From: CAZNDN01 sp964571815
GTDB lineage: Bacteria; Fibrobacterota; Chitinivibrionia; Chitinivibrionales; WJKA01
Direction: 5' to 3'
NCBI GenBank assembly: GCA_964571815.1
Contig: CAZNDN010000008.1
Span: forward strand, 1-59,348
DNA: 59,348 bases
The notes under the pieces are model-generated. The model saw only the letters and a list, made by a program, of their open reading frames with translations, did not search any database and had not been told where the DNA came from. The position numbers and the translations under genes are program-made. Shown here piece by piece: positions 45,272 to 53,119 of this stretch; the first letter of the stretch is position 1; every line of letters starts with the position of its first letter.

Positions 45272-45343
45272 GTTTCCCTCCTTTCACTGTCCACAACCGT
45301 GGTTTGGACAGCGCTTTCAGGGTGTGCGCAGCCGTTTCCCGGC

Positions 45344-46060
45344 TCAGTCGCTCATGATACGGTCTCCGACGATGATCGGCATGAAATCGGCACCGTACCG
45401 TTGTTTGAATATCTCCGCGGCATCGTCCCCCGAGCAGTGCGTAGGGCCGACCTTCCGAACGCCAAGCTCGCGAAACTCCTCGACCACCCGCTCAATCGTA
45501 CCGCGGCTCTCCTGCATGAGATGAAAGCCTCCGGCCACCAGGGCGAGAGGTGTGTCGGGGAAATGGCCCGCTGTTTCCCGGATCATTCGGCCGATGCCGG
45601 GGTGGGCACATCCGGTCAGGATTGTTAATCCCGTTTCGTGCTTAATTGCAAGTGCCTGCTCCGAAATAGAGGCTTCTTTGTATGTTCCGACTATTTCGCC
45701 GCTTACAAAAACACGATCGGCTATTTCGGTGAAACGCTCCGCCGGGAGAAGCTTTGCGCCGCAGCCGCGAACGCGTTCCTTGAATGCAGAGCCGAAACCG
45801 GGGCAGGCATAGACGTTGAGAGATGGGTTTCGCTTGAGAAGGTCCCACAGGCCTCCCGTGTGATCCCAGTGATCGTGGGAGATGACAACTGCTTCAATTC
45901 TCTTGACATCCACTCCCATCTCGTCCATATTGTGGAGAAGCATGTCTCCCTTCTCACCCGTGTCAAAAAGAACGGTTTTGTTGATGAGAAACGACACTCC
46001 CCACCCAATCGTAAAGCGCGGTTCGACAGCATACTTATCAAAGAGCACCTGGATTTCCAT
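45344..46060 (-). CDS. MBL-fold metallo-hydrolase
   Basis: 238 residues. The metal site is SHDHWDHTGG, with further ligands in TGCAHPGIGRM, VAGGFHLM and a C-terminal PTHCSGDDA. The GWGVSFLIN... FDTG N-terminus and the THCSG ending match the group often annotated as 7,8-dihydropterin-6-yl-methyl... synthase-like. In methanogens that group makes a pterin precursor, but in bacteria the role is unclear. It sits between the ferredoxin and the deformylase-like gene on the same strand. Confidence 0.88.
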   Translation of the reverse strand: MEIQVLFDKYAVEPRFTIGWGVSFLINKTVLFDTGEKGDMLLHNMDEMGVDVKRIEAVVISHDHWDHTGGLWDLLKRNPSLNVYACPGFGSAFKERVRGCGAKLLPAERFTEIADRVFVSGEIVGTYKEASISEQALAIKHETGLTILTGCAHPGIGRMIRETAGHFPDTPLALVAGGFHLMQESRGTIERVVEEFRELGVRKVGPTHCSGDDAAEIFKQRYGADFMPIIVGDRIMSD

Positions 46061-46268
46061 TGTGCATTCTCCTTCCCTTCATGCATTCCCTCTTCGGGTC
46101 AGGATCCGCTCCGGAACATTTCTCTGCTGCGTGCGGGTCGAGCCGGAGCCGGTAATTGCTTCCGCGGACCCGATGAACCGTCATGGGAAGGCAGAGGGTT
46201 CCCGGCGCAGGGGGGCAGCCAAACGGCGAAGAAGAGAAAAATACGTCCAATCACGTAAGCGCCGACGC

Positions 46269-46706
46269 TCAATCCTTTTTCCCGGGCCGGCACGATGTAA
46301 TGTGCGAAGCGCCCGTGCTCAACACCACGCGACCACCGTGAGGAATCCTGAAACTCGGTCGGGCCGACGTATACCACCGAAGCGCAGGCTCGGGCAGGCT
46401 CAGACAACCTTCCCTTTTCGTTTCGAGATCGCTGGAAACCGAGACGACAGCGGGGTTGATCAATGCCGGAGGGCGCCCTTCCACCTCCGCGACTACGATG
46501 CGGTACAACACGCCGACCTGAGGCGCCGCGAGTCCTATGCCGTTGTGTTTCTTCATGAAGACGTGCATTCGTTCCACGAAATCCCCGATACGTTTGTCGA
46601 ACGTGGATACTGGATTGCAGCGCCGCATCAGCACTGGATCGGGATAGGTCCTGAGCTTCAGGCGTCTTTTCTTACTACCTGCCGTTTTCAAGGGAACCGA
46701 AGACAT
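46269..46706 (-). CDS. Peptide deformylase-like protein lacking the HExxH motif
   Basis: 145 residues from the ATG at 46706 (GGGAG upstream; ATG at 46736 also in frame). It starts like PDF (LRTYPDPVLMRRC). It has motif 1, GIGLAAPQVG, and motif 2, EGCLSLPE with the metal Cys. After PALRW the sequence loses PDF character (YTSARPSFRIPHGG...) and stops at 46269. Motif 3 (HExDH), which supplies two metal ligands, is absent. The other two frames of the same strand show only faint PDF-like words (VYVGPTEF; RRPDRV and ARAL), as expected from a frameshifted and decayed C-terminus. It is probably inactive as a deformylase. Confidence 0.8.
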   Translation of the reverse strand: MSSVPLKTAGSKKRRLKLRTYPDPVLMRRCNPVSTFDKRIGDFVERMHVFMKKHNGIGLAAPQVGVLYRIVVAEVEGRPPALINPAVVSVSSDLETKREGCLSLPEPALRWYTSARPSFRIPHGGRVVLSTGASHITSCRPGKKD

Positions 46707-46844
46707 TCCAGTGCTTTCTCCCGGCTTTCGATACACGATCGTGATGGTTAGCGAACAGGATGGACAGGCGCAGCGTTTTCGTCTCCTTTCCCGTGGCGCT
46801 GCAGTAGTGAAGTACGATCACGGATCGCCCTCGACCACGGTCGG

Positions 46845-47705
46845 TTATCGTGCGCCCAGCACCAGCGCTTTCGTGGGGCACACCTCGACACATCTGCCGC
46901 AACCGTCGCACAACGAACCGTCGATATGTGCCCGGGAGTCCACGATAGTAATTGCCGATCGGGGGCATGCCGCGAGGCAGGCGCCGCAGCCGGTGCATTT
47001 CCGGTTTTCCACGAAGGCAAGGAGCTTCGATGCGGCAGGGGCCTGCTGTATGTGCTCGATTCGTTCGTTGACTTCCGCGAGACGCCGCCGCAGCTCTTCG
47101 GTCTGCCCCTGTAACAGTGCCGGCTCCTGCTGACGGCTCGGTGAAGCAGTCCCGGCGGCTCCTTCCTGTGACCACATCGAGCCATTCGATCCATATCCGG
47201 CACCGGCGTCGCCTATCCCTCGACCCATGCCTCGCCCCATCCCTCGACCGCCGCCGCGTCCCATGCCCCCTCCCCTGCCTTGACCCATGGTCGCCGGTGT
47301 TGCGCCGGGACCATAGCTGGAGGCAGGAGCATCGGTGTCCGGACGCGTACCAAAATGACTTGCTACATTGGGTTGGCTCGCGGTTGAAAACGCACCTGCT
47401 TTGAACTGCTCAACAGCTTCCTTCACCACGCCGTCTACCCCGACAATTACTTCAATACCCGCGGCGCCGAATGTCCGAAATGCGTTTGGACCGCAGTTGC
47501 CGGTCAGTACCGTCTGAACGTCCTTGTCGGCCATGAGCTGGGCCGATTGTATGCCGGCGCCGCCGCCGGCCGCAATGTTCGGATTTTCCACTGCCTCGAA
47601 ATGCATAGTATCCGGTTCAATGATAATGAAATACGGACACCGACCGAAACGCGATTCAACCGTGCTTTCCAAGTCGGACCCGGTCGCCGTAACAGCTATA
47701 CGCAT
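46845..47705 (-). CDS. NifX/NifB-type cofactor-binding domain fused to a 2x[4Fe-4S] ferredoxin
   Basis: 286 residues. Residues 1-115 form the dinitrogenase Fe-Mo cofactor domain (MRIAVTATGSDLESTVESRFGRCPYFIII, NIAAGGGAGIQSAQLMADKDV, LTGNCGPNAFRTF). A low-complexity Gly/Arg/Met linker follows at about 140-165 (MGRGGGRGMGRGMG), resembling DUF5320 repeats. A coiled coil comes next, then two clusters, CTGCGACLAACPRSAI and CDGCGRCVEVCPTKAL. This links metal-cofactor carriage to electron transfer in one chain. No nif structural genes are present. It is followed by the deformylase-like gene and preceded by DUF5320 genes. Confidence 0.9.
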   Translation of the reverse strand: MRIAVTATGSDLESTVESRFGRCPYFIIIEPDTMHFEAVENPNIAAGGGAGIQSAQLMADKDVQTVLTGNCGPNAFRTFGAAGIEVIVGVDGVVKEAVEQFKAGAFSTASQPNVASHFGTRPDTDAPASSYGPGATPATMGQGRGGGMGRGGGRGMGRGMGRGIGDAGAGYGSNGSMWSQEGAAGTASPSRQQEPALLQGQTEELRRRLAEVNERIEHIQQAPAASKLLAFVENRKCTGCGACLAACPRSAITIVDSRAHIDGSLCDGCGRCVEVCPTKALVLGAR

Positions 47706-47813
47706 TCTTACCTTCCCTTCCCGGGCTGGAGCTCAAAAATGTGCATACGCGGAGGTCCCGGGCAGGGAAGACGGGCCCTCTCTGCCCGCCTCCCGCCCGG
47801 AACCGGCCGCTTG

Positions 47814-48233
47814 TTACTTCTTCTTCTCCTTCTGTTCGGCTTCCAGCTCCCCGATTCGCTTGTTGATACCCGAAAGCTGATCATCCAGATACTCTGCCTG
47901 GGATTTCAGCATATCAAGTTCCTGATCCTTACCGGGAGCCGGAGCGTACGGATTTTGGTATGCCGTCGGATATGCCGGGGCGGCCGCCGGATACGGCACT
48001 GCTTGCGGGTAGCCGTATCCCGCTCGCTGCCAACCGGTCAACCCGGTAGCATGATACCAATTACGACGTCCCCAGCCTCCACCGCGACCCCATCCACGGC
48101 CGAAGCCGAAGCCATACCCTCTTCCACCCATCGGGTTCGCATAACCGGGTGTCGGATAACCGGCGCAAAATCCGGCTCCTCTTCCGGTCATGGGTCCCAT
48201 TCCACCGGGACCGGTTCGATCTCCACCTGGCAT
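47814..48233 (-). CDS. DUF5320 protein from an internal start (139 aa)
   Basis: A near-perfect AAAAGGAGGTG lies 4-5 nt before the ATG at 48233, inside the longer fusion frame. The product begins MPGGDRTGPGGMGPMTGRG, the normal N-terminus of the family, and has the Gly/Arg/Trp-rich middle and C-terminal coiled coil. Normal family length suggests that this is the ancestral gene and is still translated on its own. Thus one stretch of DNA may give two products. Confidence 0.75.
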   Translation of the reverse strand: MPGGDRTGPGGMGPMTGRGAGFCAGYPTPGYANPMGGRGYGFGFGRGWGRGGGWGRRNWYHATGLTGWQRAGYGYPQAVPYPAAAPAYPTAYQNPYAPAPGKDQELDMLKSQAEYLDDQLSGINKRIGELEAEQKEKKK

Positions 48234-48560
48234 ACTACACCTCCTTTTGAACAAGGTTCTCGTATGGTTACACGTTCTCGGTTCTTTTTGCCGGTTTACC
48301 GGCGCGCATACGGGGGGGGCGCATCCCGCCGGTCCATACGGATACGGCATTACAGCCCGGTTGCCGTATGCCCCGTATGCCGAAGCACAATAACCGCTTT
48401 GTCGTCTTCGCCCGTGACCCCGACCTCGGCGGCCGAAGCCGAGCCCTCTTCCCCCGGCCGGGCTTACGTAGCCGGGCACCGAATAGCCGGCGCAAAATCC
48501 GGCTCCTCTTCCGGTCATGGGCCCCATTCCCATGGGCCCGGCTTGATTTCCACCAGGCAT
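47814..48560 (-). CDS. Tandem DUF5320 fusion protein (248 aa)
   Basis: AAGGAGG lies before the ATG at 48560. The frame holds two DUF5320 units: MPGGNQAGPMGMGPMTGRG at the start and MPGGDRTGPGGMGPMTGRG at residue 110. They are joined by a Pro/Cys stretch and a basic segment (RTCNHTRTLFKRRCS) that looks like a former spacer. There is no stop between the units. The C-terminus has a coiled coil (LDMLKSQAEYLDDQLSGINKRIGELEAEQ) ending in Lys. The family is of unknown function and is linked to Fe-S/Mo cofactor proteins. Tandem duplication followed by loss of the first stop is the simplest history. Confidence 0.75.
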   Translation of the reverse strand: MPGGNQAGPMGMGPMTGRGAGFCAGYSVPGYVSPAGGRGLGFGRRGRGHGRRRQSGYCASAYGAYGNRAVMPYPYGPAGCAPPVCAPVNRQKEPRTCNHTRTLFKRRCSMPGGDRTGPGGMGPMTGRGAGFCAGYPTPGYANPMGGRGYGFGFGRGWGRGGGWGRRNWYHATGLTGWQRAGYGYPQAVPYPAAAPAYPTAYQNPYAPAPGKDQELDMLKSQAEYLDDQLSGINKRIGELEAEQKEKKK

Positions 48561-48582
48561 GGTTGACCTCCTTGCTTGACGC

Positions 48583-48810
48583 CTACTCACGCGTCATCAT
48601 TCCGTGGCACTGTGGGCACTCCCGGCGAGTGCACGGCAACCCCGGCTGGTGCGGGGCCCTGTGGCCGCAGTGCGGACACACACAACTTCCACCGGGACCG
48701 GCGGCAAACGGACCGCCCATGCGTCCGCGCCCCGAGCCCCGCCCGGCTCCCCTTCCCCTGCCCGTTCCGGGGCCTTGCCCCATCGGACCCGTTCCGTCAC
48801 CGCGCGGCAT
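48583..48810 (-). CDS. DUF5320-like protein with zinc-ribbon tail (75 aa)
   Basis: AAAGGAGG lies before the ATG at 48810, inside the 3' end of the Fur-family gene (14-bp overlap). It starts MPRGDGTGPMGQGPGTGRG and continues in a Gly/Arg-rich stretch. Its C-terminus has CVCPHCGHR and CTRRECPQCHG, two Cys pairs that should bind zinc. It is another member of the DUF5320 set in this operon. Confidence 0.85.
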   Translation of the reverse strand: MPRGDGTGPMGQGPGTGRGRGAGRGSGRGRMGGPFAAGPGGSCVCPHCGHRAPHQPGLPCTRRECPQCHGMMTRE

Positions 48811-49309
48811 ACGCTTCCTCCTTTGCAGGTGGTTCCGTGTTCTCCGATAATCTGAGAGCTTCGGCACATTCGTTACACATTCCCAATATCTCCAGAGCCT
48901 GTGTCGCGGGCGAGAACCTTCTCTGCATCGAGATTGCTTTTACGCGACGGCGAATTACCGGATCAGAAAACTCAACGGTTTTCCCGCACCGAATACAATG
49001 CATGTGTTCATGGCGGTTCATGGTCGAAACTCTCTCAAAAATGCGGCGACCGGCTCCAATATCCACGCGTTTCACCAGATTGCGCTCCTCAATTTGCTCG
49101 AGTGTCCTGTAGACGGTTGCGCGACTCACCTTCTGTTTGGTATCCCTTATCCGGCCGACAAGCTGCTCCGCATCAAAATGCCCTTCCATTCCCAGCACAT
49201 GGGACAAGACGATACGCCGCCCCCGAGTCAGACGTTGACCGTTGCGGGCAAGGTACGATTCAAAGCGGGCTATTTCCCCGGTTCCGTTGTTCTTCATCGA
49301 AGTATCCAT
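48797..49309 (-). CDS. Fur-family transcriptional regulator
   Basis: 170 residues (ATG at 49309; an in-frame ATG at 49297 is possible). The winged helix shows RLTRGRRIVLSHVLGMEGHFDAEQL and KVSRATVYRTLEQIEE. The dimerisation part has the metal site HEHMHCIRCGKTVEF and a second Cys pair, CNECAE. It could be Fur, Zur or PerR type; the sequence does not settle it. It lies inside the NifX/DUF5320 operon and may repress it in response to metal or peroxide. It overlaps the following DUF5320 gene. Confidence 0.92.
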   Translation of the reverse strand: MDTSMKNNGTGEIARFESYLARNGQRLTRGRRIVLSHVLGMEGHFDAEQLVGRIRDTKQKVSRATVYRTLEQIEERNLVKRVDIGAGRRIFERVSTMNRHEHMHCIRCGKTVEFSDPVIRRRVKAISMQRRFSPATQALEILGMCNECAEALRLSENTEPPAKEEAYAAR

Positions 49310-49336
49310 CCCTTCAGAAGGGATTGGTTGTTCTGT

Positions 49337-49741
49337 TCACCTGCCTCGCCCGCGTCTGCGAAACCTCCGCGGCCTTCGTGCTCCCCAGCCGCAGCGCCCC
49401 GAGGGGCCCAGTCCCGGCAACAGAAACTGATTGCCCCGGTGCAGGTTCCCGCCAAGGTAGGCGGCCAGGACCCTCTTCGTATCGCCGGTTATTCCCGGCA
49501 CCAGGTTGATTCCCGAGTGCGACAGCATCGCTGCAACCGGATTCGAAATTGCCCCGCAGATAAGTATGTCGACCCCGAGGCTTTTGAGAGCTTCGGCTCG
49601 AATCGAGGGCAACGTTTCGGGAAACGCAACGAGGTTTTCTCCGGTTATCCTGCCTTCCGCACGATCCACTACCGTAAGCGTACGAGCAAAATCGAACACA
49701 GTTGCCACGTGTGATCCCTCTGTCGCTACTGCTATCCTCAT
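49337..49741 (-). CDS. NifX/NifB-type dinitrogenase iron-molybdenum cofactor domain protein
   Basis: 134 residues from the ATG at 49741; ATG 49750 is an alternative closer to the GGAGG site. The domain is seen in MRIAVATEGSHVATVFDFARTLTVVD, LKSLGVDILICGAISNPVAAML and HSGINLVPGITGDTKRVLAAYL. The tail is basic and Gly/Arg-rich (GARRPRRFRRRGRGR). It should carry or sense a metal cluster. It is the first gene of the long minus-strand operon, with a sigma-54-like promoter about 50 bp upstream. Confidence 0.85.
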   Translation of the reverse strand: MRIAVATEGSHVATVFDFARTLTVVDRAEGRITGENLVAFPETLPSIRAEALKSLGVDILICGAISNPVAAMLSHSGINLVPGITGDTKRVLAAYLGGNLHRGNQFLLPGLGPSGRCGWGARRPRRFRRRGRGR

Positions 49742-49790
49742 GTGACACATTGCCTCCGCGGCCGTTGAAACCCGAACACGAACGACTCTA

Positions 49791-49807
49791 TGCAAAAACC
49801 GTGCACA
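49791..49807 (-). promoter_or_regulatory. Sigma-54-like promoter for the NifX/DUF5320 operon
   Basis: On the minus strand the sequence is TGTGCACGGTTTTTGCA, fitting TGGCACN5TTGCA with a T for the first G of the -24 element. The -12 element TTGCA is perfect and spacing is right. It lies about 50 bp before the NifX-like start and faces away from the sigma-54-type activator gene. Confidence 0.5.
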
Positions 49808-50208
49808 GTGGGTGTGGATCCGTGAATGTCGTATCCGGTGGTAAGGCTCCCTGATCGCAAAAACGGGGCAATCGGCACCATACAGGCCTATCGACCGCTT
49901 ACGCGGGGCGGGCGAACGCCGTTTCTTCGCGGAAGGATAGTGTCGCATCTATGAGACACATTGCGGACCGGTGTGATGCGTAAGCGCAACAAGATTCCAC
50001 CTAAGCGATTGTCTTTTCTGCTGCTCGTGCGTGTGGGAAGCGTGCGGGTGCCGGCACGATTATTGAATGGGCTGAGTGGTTTCCCGTGAGGCGGAGGATA
50101 CGGCAGTAAGAACGTGCGGGAAAATCCGTGTGGGAAAAAACTATAATGTGCCGAAATGCTGAAATATCCTGTTTTGGTTCTCTGTGTATTCTGAGGAGAT
50201 TGTGAGTG
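49808..50208. promoter_or_regulatory. Divergent intergenic region upstream of the sigma-54 activator
   Basis: No gene is supported here. GGCACGATTATTGA at 50053-50066 resembles a sigma-54 site facing right, but its -12 element has GA in place of GC. GAGGAG at 50193-50198 serves the activator. Enhancer sites for the activator would be expected here but could not be picked out. Confidence 0.35.
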
Positions 50209-51579
50209 ATGCCCGGAGAATGGAGCCACGACAAGCTGGTGTCACTTCTGGATACTATCCAGGAGGGCGTTTTCGTTATTGACCGAAACAGTCGAATCAC
50301 TTTTTTCAACCGCGCTGCCGAGAGAATAACGGGGACTTCACGTAAGCATGCACTGGGAAGATTCTGTCACGAGGTGCTTCGTGCAACCTGCTGCAGTACC
50401 GAGTGCCCCCTGCGAAAGACCATGGACACGGGGGAGCTGTTTTCCGAGAGGCCGGTTACGCTGATCAGTGCCGACGGTACGCGGAAGGAGGTGTCGATTG
50501 CAACAACGGTACTGCGTGATTCGGCGGGGACTATCACGGAAGCGATCGAGACCTTCCGGGACATATCAAGCGAGGATCCGAAACGCCCCGGAATGCTCCC
50601 GGCCGGTCGTACCCACAATATTGTAACTATCAACCCGCGTCTCCAGAAGATCATCTCCACGCTGCCCATTATCGCCGAGAGCAACAGCACGGTTCTGCTG
50701 CAGGGGGAGAGCGGGACGGGCAAGGAACTGTTCGCGCGGGCGCTGCACCGGCTGAGTCCCCGGAGGGACAAGCCGTTTCTGGCCGTCAATTGCGGTGCGC
50801 TTCCCGACAATCTGCTGGAGTCGGAGTTGTTCGGATACAAGGCGGGGGCCTTTACCGACGCGAAGAAAGACAGGCCCGGACGGTTTGCCCGGGCAGAAGG
50901 GGGGACGCTGCTGCTGGATGAAATCGGGGACACCTCACCGGCGATGCAAGTCAAGCTTCTGCGCGTTCTTCAGGAGAAGAGATACGAACCTCTCGGAAGC
51001 ACGCGGAGTATCCCGGCAAACGTGCGTATCATTGCCGCATCCAACCGCGATCTTACGGAGCTGATGAAACAGGAGCGGTTCCGGAGCGATCTCTACTACC
51101 GTCTCAATGTGATCACCATTACCATTCCGCCTTTACGGGACCGCCGTGAGGACATTCCGCTTCTCATCGATTACTTTATAGACACGCTGAACAAGCGGCA
51201 GAACAAGCGGATTCGCGGAGTCGACGAACACGCTATGGCCTCGTTGACCGCGTACGATTTCCCCGGCAACATCAGAGAGCTTGAGAATACAATCGAGCAC
51301 GCGTTCGTTATGTGCCGCAAGGGCTACATTGAAAAGCGACATCTTCCCGGCGCATTTCACTCTTCGGGAGCCCCCTTTGAATCGGACCCGGGAGGCGCGT
51401 CCCTGAAAGGAATCGAAGCCGCTTTGATTACGAACGCCTTGAAACGCAACAAGTGGGATCGAACCAGGACGGCCGCGTGCCTGGGTATGCATCGAAGCAG
51501 CCTGTATCGGAAGATGCACGCCCTGGGGATTTCTCCGTCGCCTCGACGAAGCAGAGCGGTCGGCCACAGGAAGGAGTGA
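50209..51579 (+). CDS. PAS domain, sigma-54-dependent-type transcriptional activator
   Basis: 456 residues from the ATG at 50209 (a GTG at 50206 is adjacent). The PAS domain (residues about 10-120) contains a Cys group, FCHEVLRATCCSTECPLRK, which could bind an Fe-S cluster or metal. The AAA+ domain has Walker A GESGTGKE, the loop GAFTDA in place of the usual GAFTGA, Walker B GGTLLLDEIGD and RFRSDLYYRLNV. The C-terminal Fis-type helix-turn-helix is TAACLGMHRSSLYRKMHAL. The D-for-G change in the sigma-54 contact loop occurs in some PAS-containing relatives. It probably controls the divergent NifX operon. Confidence 0.9.
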   Translation: MPGEWSHDKLVSLLDTIQEGVFVIDRNSRITFFNRAAERITGTSRKHALGRFCHEVLRATCCSTECPLRKTMDTGELFSERPVTLISADGTRKEVSIATTVLRDSAGTITEAIETFRDISSEDPKRPGMLPAGRTHNIVTINPRLQKIISTLPIIAESNSTVLLQGESGTGKELFARALHRLSPRRDKPFLAVNCGALPDNLLESELFGYKAGAFTDAKKDRPGRFARAEGGTLLLDEIGDTSPAMQVKLLRVLQEKRYEPLGSTRSIPANVRIIAASNRDLTELMKQERFRSDLYYRLNVITITIPPLRDRREDIPLLIDYFIDTLNKRQNKRIRGVDEHAMASLTAYDFPGNIRELENTIEHAFVMCRKGYIEKRHLPGAFHSSGAPFESDPGGASLKGIEAALITNALKRNKWDRTRTAACLGMHRSSLYRKMHALGISPSPRRSRAVGHRKE

Positions 51580-51584
51580 AATCG

Positions 51585-52478
51585 GTGACCCTGTTCCTTG
51601 ATTGCTATCCCTGTATCCTCCGGCAGGTTTTGTCCACGGCCCGACTTGCCGGGTTGGAGGAAGAGCGGGTGAAGGAGGTGCTGTGCGAAACCATGCGCAG
51701 GTTGCTTGATGCCTCGGCGAAGGATTCGCCCCAGCATATCACCTTCGCAATTTTCGAATTCCTTCGCAGGCGTTTCCTGGCCGGCCGGGAGGTGTTCGAC
51801 CCGTATGCGGAATTGAAACGCCACTCAAATGATGCCGTCCTGGCGCATTTCGATCGCCTCGAAGCGTCGGTGATCGGCTCCAGCAGCCCGCTCGAAATCG
51901 CACTGAAGCACGCGGCAGCCGGGAATATCATTGATTTCGGCGCGAAGGATCACGGTAGTATCGATATCGACCAGGAGATCGAAATCATACCGTCTCTGCG
52001 CTTCGCGCACTACGATTTTTTGCCCCTGAAAAAGCTTCTGTCCGGGGGCGGGCACCTGCTCTATGTGGGGGACAATGCCGGCGAGATTGTCTTTGACCGG
52101 ATACTGATCCGTCAGGTACGGCGGCAGTTTCCGGATATGAAGGTTACGTTCGCCACCCGGGGCCAACCGATTATCAACGATGTCACCATTGAGGATGCCT
52201 TGCGGGTGGGGATGGACGCGGACGCCCGCGTCGTTTCGAGCGGTTGCGTGTATCCGGGTTTGCTGCTGGATGAAGCGGATGAGGGGTTTCAGGAGTTGTT
52301 TCGGAGGGCCGACGTTATTATCGCCAAGGGTCAGGGCAACTACGAAGGCCTCAGTGGTGTTGTGGATCCGCGCCTGTTTTTTATTCTGAGGACGAAATGC
52401 GAAAGAGTAGCGCGGGATATCGGAGCGGAGGTGGGAGCGCTGGTACTTCTGCGGAAGAGCGTCGATGGCAACCACTAG
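51585..52478 (+). CDS. DUF89/ARMT1-like damage-control phosphatase family protein
   Basis: 297 residues from the GTG at 51585, with AAGGAG at 51571-51576. The N-terminus FLDCYPCILRQ carries the Cys pair of the DUF89 group. The metal-binding core is VGDNAGEIVFDR, and NDVTIEDA and IAKGQGNYEGL are also typical. Known relatives remove phosphate from damaged sugar or cofactor phosphates. It follows the sigma-54-type activator by 5 bp, which suggests joint transcription. The pairing of this gene with such activators and NifX/DUF5320 genes points to a shared pathway. Confidence 0.88.
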   Translation: MTLFLDCYPCILRQVLSTARLAGLEEERVKEVLCETMRRLLDASAKDSPQHITFAIFEFLRRRFLAGREVFDPYAELKRHSNDAVLAHFDRLEASVIGSSSPLEIALKHAAAGNIIDFGAKDHGSIDIDQEIEIIPSLRFAHYDFLPLKKLLSGGGHLLYVGDNAGEIVFDRILIRQVRRQFPDMKVTFATRGQPIINDVTIEDALRVGMDADARVVSSGCVYPGLLLDEADEGFQELFRRADVIIAKGQGNYEGLSGVVDPRLFFILRTKCERVARDIGAEVGALVLLRKSVDGNH

Positions 52479-52980
52479 AAGGGAAAGCTTCTCCGCCTTC
52501 CTCCGCTCGCGATTCCGTGTAACCCTGCCGTTAGACTCTCTGTCCGCAACTTCTACACTTCGGCGAGCTCAGTGCATGCGTTTTTTGCGTCTCGTTCGCG
52601 AGAATGCACTGGAGATTGTCGTCAGTGCGGTCGTTGAGAAGGAAATCTACGATCCGGACACTCCCGCGGAGGTGATCGGGGAATATGAACGGCACGGCCG
52701 GCACTATACTGTAGCAGATATCACTGAAGAAGCATTGGAACTTCAGAGCGCCTGCATCAAGCAGAAGATCCTGACACGCAGGTGGGAGGACGATGCACTT
52801 CATGTGGCTGTGGCCACAACAAATGGATGCGACATGATCGTCAGTTGGAATTTCAGACACATCGTCAACTTCCGCAAAATTCCACTGTACAATGCTGTCA
52901 ACACCTTGTTCGGATACCGCGGAATCAGGATCTATTCTCCCCTGGAGGTGATCGAGGATGAAGACTCACAAGGCTTTTGA
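52465..52980 (+). CDS. PIN-domain protein, probable type II toxin
   Basis: 171 residues. The start at 52465 overlaps the DUF89 gene by 14 bp. The C-terminal two thirds are clear PIN: VVSAVVEKEI, DDALHVAVATTNGCDMIVSWNFRHIVN, YNAVNTLFGYRGIRIYSPLEV. The first catalytic Asp is probably in LPLDSLS, but the sequence after it is atypical and about 20 extra residues precede it. The N-terminus may thus be misplaced or altered. A 53-codon gene overlaps its 3' end and is the likely antitoxin. Confidence 0.8.
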   Translation: MATTRRESFSAFLRSRFRVTLPLDSLSATSTLRRAQCMRFLRLVRENALEIVVSAVVEKEIYDPDTPAEVIGEYERHGRHYTVADITEEALELQSACIKQKILTRRWEDDALHVAVATTNGCDMIVSWNFRHIVNFRKIPLYNAVNTLFGYRGIRIYSPLEVIEDEDSQGF

Positions 52981-53119
52981 TTGCGTTGCAATGAAACACA
53001 AAGCAGCCGCAGGAATTCACAAAGAACTGGCGGGCAAGTCTACCCGCGAACGGCTTGACTACTGGGACAACGAGCGAAAGGCAATGGAGAAGCGCCTGAA
53101 CGGAAGCAAACGGTCATAG
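52958..53119 (+). CDS. Small antitoxin candidate (53 aa)
   Basis: The ATG at 52958 overlaps the PIN gene by 23 bp and follows a GGAGG site at 52944-52948. The product begins MKTHKAFDCVAMKHKAAAGI and continues HKELAGKSTRERLDYWDNER. This matches short proteins that recur next to PIN-type genes (MKTxKxFDCVxMKxxA ... LxYW). It is hydrophilic and helical, as expected of an antitoxin, but has no DNA-binding domain I can see. The toxin-first order is the less common one. Confidence 0.82.
   Translation: MKTHKAFDCVAMKHKAAAGIHKELAGKSTRERLDYWDNERKAMEKRLNGSKRS

Noticed and set aside
46845..47705. Nitrogen fixation locus
   Set aside because: NifX-type domains alone are common in non-fixing anaerobes; no nifH, nifD, nifK or true nifB is present.
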